A stretch of 64,000 nt of DNA from Lonicera japonica (Eukaryota > Streptophyta > Magnoliopsida > Dipsacales > Caprifoliaceae), in assembly GCA_021464415.1 (NCBI GenBank), contig CM038467.1, positions 25,266,011 to 25,330,010 on the forward strand. The letters run 5' to 3'. The notes beneath the pieces were generated by a model that was not told the origin of the DNA, did no database searches, and saw only the letters and a program-made list of their open reading frames with translations. Positions 61,101 through 64,000 of this stretch are shown in pieces. The position numbers and the translations under genes were made by a program. Every line of letters begins with the position of its first letter. Positions within the stretch are counted from its first letter, which is position 1.

Positions 61101-63471
61101 AATTGAAAAAATGTACTTTCGGGGGTCGCTAGTAAGTTGAAACTTGTTAAAGGGAAGGTCTGATATTAATGAACATGCTCTTGCAGTCCACAAAAGCACA
61201 CAAATACACAAAAACAAATTGGTCTAATTTCTTGTTAAAAAAAAAAACTTAACAAGTGATCTCTCGTGTTTTGAGTTTTGACTTAAGACAAATATTAATA
61301 AACACTTACACCTCCCATGGACTTTCTCATTCTTTATTAATTGGAATGGTAGTTTCTCTAATTCTGTCAGTTGTAGCTTTGAAATCCCATGCATCATAGT
61401 TTTCAAAGACTTTTTGGACTTCGCCCCTGTTTTAATGTCAAAATTAGAGTACCCCCCTGTTTGATAATCGTTTGACTTGGCCCCCTGCAAGAGAGGGTAT
61501 TTCAAAGGATTTTGTAAAAATAGGAGCCACATACCTTACAAATCGCATTTGTTCAAGCTTTATATCTCCTATATGGTTTACTTTTTCTTCATTTTCTTTT
61601 AAAGTTCTAACCGGAAAATAGTTATCGTGTATCAGGTTGATAGGAAAAGGAAAGAAAAACTTGACAGCTGGTTTTCTGATATGTCAGAACCTTTCAATAT
61701 GTACTCAAACCATTCTTCTGTTGTGAAGGTAAGCCCTAATGGTTACCCAAAATTTAATCATGAAGTGTAGAAACTACCCTGTAACTCACTTTTTATAAAT
61801 TTGTATTTGACTTACTGATGTTATAAGCAAGTGAAGAAACTTAGTTATGTATTCATGATTCATCAGTTTTTCTTCTTTAAGATAAGAAACTTTATGATAT
61901 TGTGGAATCTGTTAACAAATATGTTAACAAAGGATAGTGTGGAAGTGAGTGGGCTAACCTAGTTGGAAAGGCTCACCCGAATTTAGGAGAAGTCTTGAGT
62001 TTGAGTCTCATTTGGGTTGGGGGGATTTTCGTTGTTATTCTAGAAACGGGAAGAGACTTAAACCTTCCCTTTTTTTAAAAAAAAACAACAACAGAGGATA
62101 GCCTGCAATAGGCAACTGTAAAACTGAAGTTACAAATCTTATTTGACGTAATAAGATGTTACTTGGTGATAGGTAATTACTTCATATTGCATATTCGTCA
62201 GCAACTCAGCATAGGTGTCAAAATCTTATGACTGAATATGTAATCCTTACATTTATGTGGGAAATCTTAAATGAACATGAATCCTGATTCAAAGTTTGAT
62301 TCATGACAATTTTCGCAGTTCATAGCTCAATGAATTTTAAATCGTGTAGGAATCTTATGATTCACAGTACAATTCTTACAATTCAGTTCTATAAATAGCT
62401 TGTGTAGATTCTTGAATAATGTAAAAAATGCAAACATGATTGTTATAAACTAAATGATTTATTCCACTGAAACAGGAACCCCAGTAAATTTGATTTCACT
62501 TGTGATACAGTTCAAAACCTTTATTAACTCGATTTACGTAGAAATTATTTTTTATCATAACTTAAACTTTAGTTAGGGTCAATTGTATTTTCAATGTCTA
62601 TATAATCCCCTTTTTTCCCACTATTTTTAATCCGAATATTTAGGTGTGGCTATTATCTGGTAGCAATTGTCTGTTCTAACACCGGTTGGCAAACTTGTTA
62701 TAAATTCACTGAATCTGAATTTCTGAGCATTTGAATTCACCTGTGTAGGCATTGATCCCCAAGTTACATATGCAGGCAATACTTTGTGCAGGTCTATATC
62801 CCAATGTAGCTGCCACAGAAGAAGGCATTACAGGAACTGTTTTTAATAGCCTTAAACAGTCCGCAAGTTTTGCCACAAAGGGTCGTCCCATTTGGTATGA
62901 TGGAAAAAGAGAAGTTCACATACACCCTTCTTCTGTCAACAGTAACGCAAAAGCTTTCGAGCACCCGTTTCTCGTCTTCCTAGAAAAGGTTTGCATCCCT
63001 ATGGAATTATTTCTGTTCATATTCGTTTCCTTAAAAACCGATGGAAAATAATATGCTACACAGCAGCTGAGTTCAATTTCGTTCCCCTCTTTTATGGCTG
63101 CTTATGTGATTAATTGTTTAGTAATATCAGAATTAGAAGGCTATTCAATCTTACTCCCCCTGGTCTTAAATTGATAGTCCCACTTTGACTTTGGTACTTT
63201 TTAAGAAAACACTTTTTTTAACCTAAACAACGGTCAAGAATACAACTTATTTTCTGTTGTGAGATTTGGTACATTGAATATGTTATTAAATTTGAATAAA
63301 TTAGCAATCGTATTCAATTATATTTTTGTCTGGGTATGTTGAATTATATGGGTCTGTCTAATGTTATCATATTCTCAGGTTGAAACGAATAAAGTCTTTC
63401 TGAGAGATACTACAATCATCTCCCCATACTCTATTTTGCTGTTTGGTGGCTCAATTAATATTCAGCATCAG
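30802..63471 (+). CDS. DExH7: DExH-box RNA helicase, DExH7/DHX29 type; 32 exons seen, 3' end outside window, one frameshift
   Basis: ATP-dependent RNA helicase of the DEAH/DExH class (plant DExH7, animal DHX29 group, linked to translation initiation). Exons: 30802-31107, 32112-32217, 32358-32548, 33444-33494, 34456-34606, 34692-35107, 35774-35992, 38916-39027, 39270-39467, 39759-39838, 40690-40812, 41149-41235, 43736-43836, 46511-46569, 51252-51317, 51745-51827, 51948-52128, 52512-52658, 52751-52852, 52974-53126, 53766-53870, 55739-55879, 55963-56052, 56144-56200, 57136-57219, 58203-58301, 58389-58529, 59947-60017, 60490-60559, 61636-61728, 62776-62988, 63379-63471. Order: Lys/Gln/Ser-rich N-terminus; UBA-like region (about 70-125); dsRBD-like region (about 408-500); GETGCGKT (642-649); DEVH (about 747); SAT (about 784); QRRGRAGR (about 1029); HA2 and OB-fold regions from about 1060. 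Numbering ignores the extra base in exon 14. The last exon(s) lie past 64000. All exon phases agree except across exon 14/15. The basic N-terminus is not a typical chloroplast transit peptide. Confidence 0.93.
31383..31595 (+). repeat. Tandem duplication of the exon 1 end and adjoining intron
   Basis: 31067-31290 (the last part of helicase exon 1 plus intron) is similar over its length to 31383-31595. Both contain GATCACATTGAA, CTCTCTC, TCAAGGTT, ACAGTAATTT and AAAATAATAGCTACCT. The second copy could encode [12 protein letters not shown] before a GT, but it has no AG acceptor just upstream, so it is probably not used as an exon. Confidence 0.7.
33855..33891 (+). repeat. (AAG)n microsatellite
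   Basis: About twelve AAG units in helicase intron 4. Confidence 0.95.
34162..34189. repeat. (AT)n microsatellite
   Basis: About 14 AT dinucleotides in helicase intron 4, about 265 bp before exon 5. Confidence 0.95.
35166..35445 (-). mobile_element. TRIM retrotransposon with perfect 5-bp TSD
   Basis: Two 71-bp direct repeats (35166-35236 and 35375-35445) differ at one visible base, start TGTTATGAA and end CTTAACA. On the minus strand the LTR is followed by TGATATCAGAGG, close to the tRNA-iMet primer-binding site, and the other LTR is preceded by a purine-rich GAGGGAAGG tract. AATAT flanks both sides (35161-35165, 35446-35450). No coding capacity. Lies in helicase intron 6. Confidence 0.92.
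36436..37100 (+). mobile_element. Copia-type 5' LTR and leader, 3' part missing
   Basis: 36436-36607 begins TGTTGAG, ends CTTGCA and is followed at once by TGGTATCAGAGG, the tRNA-iMet primer-binding site. The leader contains a GC-rich hairpin (36668-36698). A TTTTTTCAATAATTAATAAC stretch inside the LTR suits a polyadenylation region. No second LTR and no gag or pol frame were found. In helicase intron 7; the right boundary is approximate. Confidence 0.65.
37160..37364 (+). mobile_element. tRNA-derived SINE (family 1) with 18-bp TSD
   Basis: Starts AACCCAAGGGGTTGCC, contains a Pol III B-box-like GGTTCGATTCC, and ends in an A-rich tail. The 18-bp AAGAAACGAAGACGGTGT is repeated exactly at 37142-37159 and 37365-37382. 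A second copy lies at 54350-54541. In helicase intron 7. Confidence 0.9.
37398..37930 (-). mobile_element. LINE 3' fragment (minus)
   Basis: Starts with the poly-T side and a 3' UTR like 9253-9480. The minus strand then encodes [20 protein letters not shown], the C-terminal motif of plant LINE reverse-transcriptase ORFs. 5' truncated and decayed. Adjacent sequence up to about 38480 may belong to it but was not recognised. Confidence 0.65.
41490..41700 (+). mobile_element. LINE ORF C-terminal fragment (plus), decayed
   Basis: Across two frames the plus strand reads [19 protein letters not shown] and then [13 protein letters not shown], corresponding to the same segment of the intact LINE ([27 protein letters not shown]). 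In helicase intron 12. Confidence 0.6.
41920..43440 (+). mobile_element. Degenerate LINE 5' half (endonuclease region), split by a TRIM
   Basis: Begins [20 protein letters not shown], the hallmark start of the APE-type endonuclease of plant LINEs. Later segments [14 protein letters not shown] and GWDFDVVIR follow the expected order, with many stops and frameshifts. A TRIM (42305-42621) interrupts it between GLYGCV and GWDFDVV; the flanking LINE reads straight on once the TRIM and one TSD copy are removed. In helicase intron 12. The 3' boundary is uncertain. Confidence 0.7.
42305..42621 (+). mobile_element. TRIM retrotransposon with perfect 5-bp TSD
   Basis: Direct repeats of about 75 bp (42305-42381, 42547-42621) with TTTTGGGAGAGATGGTTCCT near their ends. 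TGGTATCAGAGC (iMet primer-binding site) follows the first repeat and GAGGGGGAGTG (polypurine tract) precedes the second. GCCCT flanks both sides (42300-42304, 42622-42626). Non-coding; inserted in the degenerate LINE. Confidence 0.92.
44027..44344 (-). mobile_element. 5'-truncated LINE (minus) with 9-bp TSD
   Basis: A poly-T start followed by GATCCGAAACCAAATGCTTT and a 3' UTR closely similar to that at 44441-44700. ATGTGATAC is present on both sides (44018-44026, 44345-44353). The element reaches only the last coding bases of the LINE ORF. In helicase intron 13. Confidence 0.8.
44434..45686 (-). mobile_element. 5'-truncated LINE (minus) with intact C-terminal ORF segment
   Basis: Poly-T start, then 3' UTR, then a minus-strand frame from about 45660 down to 44609 without stops. 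It contains [25 protein letters not shown], the zinc-knuckle [18 protein letters not shown] and [19 protein letters not shown]. This is the zf-RVT C-terminal region, homologous to the plus-strand LINE ORF at 48337-50373 but clearly diverged. TGACTC at 44428-44433 and 45687-45692 may be its target duplication. In helicase intron 13. Confidence 0.85.
45875..46042 (-). mobile_element. tRNA-derived SINE (family 2) with 10-bp TSD
   Basis: On the minus strand it reads GTGAGTGGGCTAGCCTAGTT (A-box-like), then a B-box-like GAGTTCGGAGTCTC, and ends in an A-rich tail. AAGTATTGAA is repeated at 45865-45874 and 46043-46052. A second copy, on the plus strand, lies at 61938-62094. Confidence 0.8.
46511..46569 (+). 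other. Helicase exon 14 with a one-base frameshift
   Basis: The exon reads in frame through [15 protein letters not shown], then CTTCTTGAGGAAAATTGCG before the GT donor. Family members continue LLRK-(L/I)-(V/A)-GD(R/K)TL. Here that is obtained only if one base near 46553-46558 (the T or G in CTTCTTGAGG) is ignored. As written, exon 14 ends EENC plus one base and exon 15 would be read GGQDLG then stop, before the DEVH box. No alternative donor or acceptor restores the frame. It may be a sequencing error or a real disabling mutation. Confidence 0.8.
46880..46896 (+). repeat. 17-base G homopolymer
   Basis: Uninterrupted G run in helicase intron 14, preceded by CCC. Long G runs are error-prone, so the exact length is doubtful. 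Confidence 0.9.
48078..48387 (+). repeat. 310-bp copy of helicase intron 15 (copy A)
   Basis: By eye identical over 310 bp to 51353-51662, from GTAACCATCTCTTAGCAGCA to AGTCTGCGCGACATT. Copy A is joined at its right end directly to LINE coding sequence and at its left end to an unrelated older LINE, so it is the derived copy. Confidence 0.93.
48337..50373 (+). CDS. LINE reverse transcriptase ORF, N-terminally truncated, fused to intron-derived codons
   Basis: A 678-codon open frame without stops. Residues 1-17 are translated from the intron 15 copy and have no LINE homology; from about residue 18 ([16 protein letters not shown]) it is a plant L1-type reverse transcriptase. Motifs: [40 protein letters not shown] (catalytic Ala-Asp-Asp box), [12 protein letters not shown], then the C-terminal zf-RVT region with [18 protein letters not shown]. 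The endonuclease and the first part of the polymerase are missing, so it cannot retrotranspose alone. The unbroken frame implies recent insertion. It lies in the sense direction within helicase intron 14; no promoter of its own is visible. Confidence 0.9.
   Translation: MLNAISNTKGCYSLRDIANEGVEEYRERKKEGLVLKIDFEKAYDHIEWDFLDHVMENKGFGSRWRRWIKGCLSSVNFSVLMNGRPRGLFKATRGLRQGDPLSPFLFVLVSDVLNLLVERAIGRGMVEGFSIGRDGVKLSHLQFADDTIFFLSRNEEKIDNLICILDIFGYASGLKINFSKSEVVGINIVEEELNSLAARIGCSVGSWPMSYLGLPLGDNPKRLGFWSPVVEKVGRRLEGWLRGCVSRGGKLTLIQSVLESIPIYYLSLFKIPVSVAKSIEKLMRNFLWEGFEKGKGDHLVAWESVSRCKRDGGLGIGNLIKRNEALLGKWLWRFPIEQSAFWHSIIKSKYGVLDTGWRSNAVVRGSLRNPWKAISRGIVKFERSFRFKVGDGANIRFWLDRWLGEDTLAVQFPRLHRVAVNPRALIADYILWDSSDNFAWDIIFRRNFSEVEEIEYIMMMGLINNLQISRFERDSRIWEKDKSGLFSVRSFFEFLSQANVEGNFEPYDMIWKNGIPAKVKVLAWLAAIKKVNTADLLQLRRPYLQISPSWCVLCKREGECIDHMLLHCSFVHLIWCNIRRVLGLISAFPKSWHRLLSLKWYLKGNKKKSKTLWRSSCMAVVWCVWRERNSRLFDDKEANIEEVWQRVKATASLWAYSSKVFGALSLSDIARDWSAAVL
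48388..50597 (+). mobile_element. 5'-truncated LINE with poly-A tail, joined to copy A
   Basis: The LINE starts inside the polymerase domain at the joint with copy A, continues through the stop at 50371-50373, a 3' UTR of about 210 bp ending GTTGTTTCTGATC, and a 12-base A tail (50586-50597). The last 85 bp match the tail at 6364-6452. The inserted unit is 48078-50597, copy A plus LINE. Confidence 0.9.
51353..51662 (+). repeat. 310-bp repeat, original copy in helicase intron 15 (copy B)
   Basis: Lies between exon 15 (ends 51317) and exon 16 (starts 51745), with unique intron sequence on both sides (CTTGTATACAAT before, TGTTGGTCATAAAG after). Direct orientation with copy A. Confidence 0.93.
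54350..54541 (+). mobile_element. tRNA-derived SINE (family 1)
   Basis: Second copy of the SINE at 37160-37364, sharing CCCAAGGGGTTGCCACA, GGGACTGTGTGG and TACCCATGGTTAT. The flanks AAATCCTTGTAATGGA (54334-54349) and AAATCCCCGAAATGGA (54542-54557) look like a diverged target duplication, so it is older than the first copy. In helicase intron 21. Confidence 0.8.
55195..55265 (+). mobile_element. Possible LINE 3' tail
   Basis: CTTGTACTTGTTTTTTC, ATATAAGCATGTTTCTTATC and a 14-base A run resemble the LINE 3' end (CTTGTATTGTCTATATTTG, AATATAAGTGTTGTTTCTGATC, A-tail). No target duplication was confirmed. Confidence 0.45.
55361..55712. mobile_element. Tourist-like MITE next to a splice acceptor
   Basis: Ends GCCCCTGTTTGGTT and AACCAAACAGGCCC, TAA flanks (55358-55360, 55713-55715), 352 bp, interior shared with the other three copies. 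It ends 26 bp before exon 22 of the helicase gene. Confidence 0.88.
58965..59165 (+). mobile_element. LTR/TRIM-like retroelement remnant
   Basis: Contains GTGGGTTCAATGAACCTAAA, TTTTGGGGGAGTATCC and TGGTATCAGAGC (iMet primer-binding site). It parallels 10790-11000. Only one terminal region is present. In helicase intron 27. Confidence 0.45.
59210..59532 (+). mobile_element. TRIM retrotransposon with perfect 5-bp TSD
   Basis: LTRs of about 74 bp (59210-59283, 59460-59532) begin TGTTGAAGAGC and end TAACA (left) or CTAACA (right). A primer-binding site TGGTATCAGAAC follows the first and GAGGGGGAG precedes the second. GTAAA flanks both sides (59205-59209, 59533-59537). Same family as 42305-42621. 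In helicase intron 27. Confidence 0.93.
61938..62094 (+). mobile_element. tRNA-derived SINE (family 2)
   Basis: Reads GTGAGTGGGCTAACCTAGTT, a B-box-like GAGTTTGAGTCTC, GGGGGGATTTTCGTTGTTAT and an A/T-rich tail, like the minus-strand copy at 45875-46042. AGGATAG (61931-61937 and 62095-62101) may be its target duplication. In helicase intron 30. Confidence 0.75.
63154..63290. mobile_element. Stowaway-like MITE remnant
   Basis: CTCCCCCTGGTCTTAAATTG and GATAGTCCCACTTTGAC, then TTTAAGAAAACACTTTTTT, parallel the element at 63703-63896. Only the left side is clear. Confidence 0.45.
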
Positions 63472-63702
63472 GTATCTTTCCTTCTACTTGCAATGAAGCA
63501 CGCACTATTGTGGTGTTATGGTGCATAGTTTTATGAGTTAAGCAATAAGAAATTCATGCCATTAATTTACTTAATTGTTCAGACTTTAGATCTGCTCCAT
63601 TTAGATAGTTACAGCTATGGCAGACCTGTAAGTTATCATGATTGTAGAATGTTGTGTATCCAAAGAATTGTAGATGCAAATAGCAAGGAAGTTAAATAAT
63701 TG

Positions 63703-63896
63703 CTCCCTCCGTCTCAATTGATAGCCCTTCTTTGACTTGGGTGTTTTTTAAGAAAACACTAATTTCAACCTAATGAGTGGTCAAGGAAACAACTTATTTT
63801 CCATTATAAAATTTGTTACATTGATGTATTCAAATAGGCAAATGGGACTATCAGTTTGAAACATTCCGGATAAAGTGGGATTACCAATTGAGGAAG
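63703..63896. mobile_element. Stowaway-like MITE
   Basis: Left end CTCCCTCCGTCTCAATTGA, right end TACCAATTGAGGAAG followed by TA. Non-coding, about 194 bp. It lies beyond the last visible helicase exon, so the remaining exon(s) are to the right of the window. Confidence 0.65.
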
Positions 63897-64000
63897 TATT
63901 TTTTTCTTTTTTTGCCAAATAGAGTTTGCTTGTCTGGTCTCGAAAAGCATGAGGATGAGGAAATACAAGGCGGAGGGAGTTAAAAGGATAAGATAAAATT

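Overview
The window is nuclear DNA of a flowering plant, most likely a eudicot. It has split protein-coding genes with GT-AG introns, AT-rich introns and intergenic DNA, and plant-type transposable elements: Tourist and Stowaway MITEs, hAT, a Pack-MULE, TRIMs, L1-type LINEs and tRNA-derived SINEs. I cannot name the species from sequence alone. There are two host genes, both assembled by hand from splice sites, reading phase and remembered family sequence; no database search was run.

Layout. 1-2250 has no recognisable gene. 2576-12593 (minus strand) is a complete nine-exon gene for a NIPA-type magnesium transporter of 347 residues, with introns carrying a MITE, LINE fragments and other repeats. 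12.6-30.7 kb is an intergenic transposon field. It holds a Pack-MULE (13524-14807) carrying part of an LRR receptor kinase gene, several MITEs, a hAT-like element with a Tyr/Gly/Ser-rich open frame (17167-18524), a MITE carrying a hAT transposase piece (20022-21138), a hAT element (22138-25124) nested in another MITE, and a degenerate tandem-repeat block (about 26030-28200). From 30802 to the right edge (plus strand) lies a DEAH/DExH RNA helicase gene of the plant DExH7/DHX29 type. 32 coding exons (about 1,396 codons) are visible and the 3' end lies beyond the window.

The helicase gene is stretched to more than 33 kb by insertions in its introns: three TRIMs, four SINEs, at least seven LINE pieces, a copia-type LTR and MITEs. 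Two observations stand out. First, exon 14 carries one extra base that breaks the frame just before the DEVH-box exon, while all other exon phases agree. Second, intron 14 contains a LINE whose 5' end is fused to an apparently identical 310-bp copy of this gene's own intron 15. It looks like a reverse-transcriptase template jump from LINE RNA onto host pre-mRNA, inserted into an older LINE.

The two host genes diverge from the intergenic field (NIPA leftward, helicase rightward). Nothing suggests they work together.
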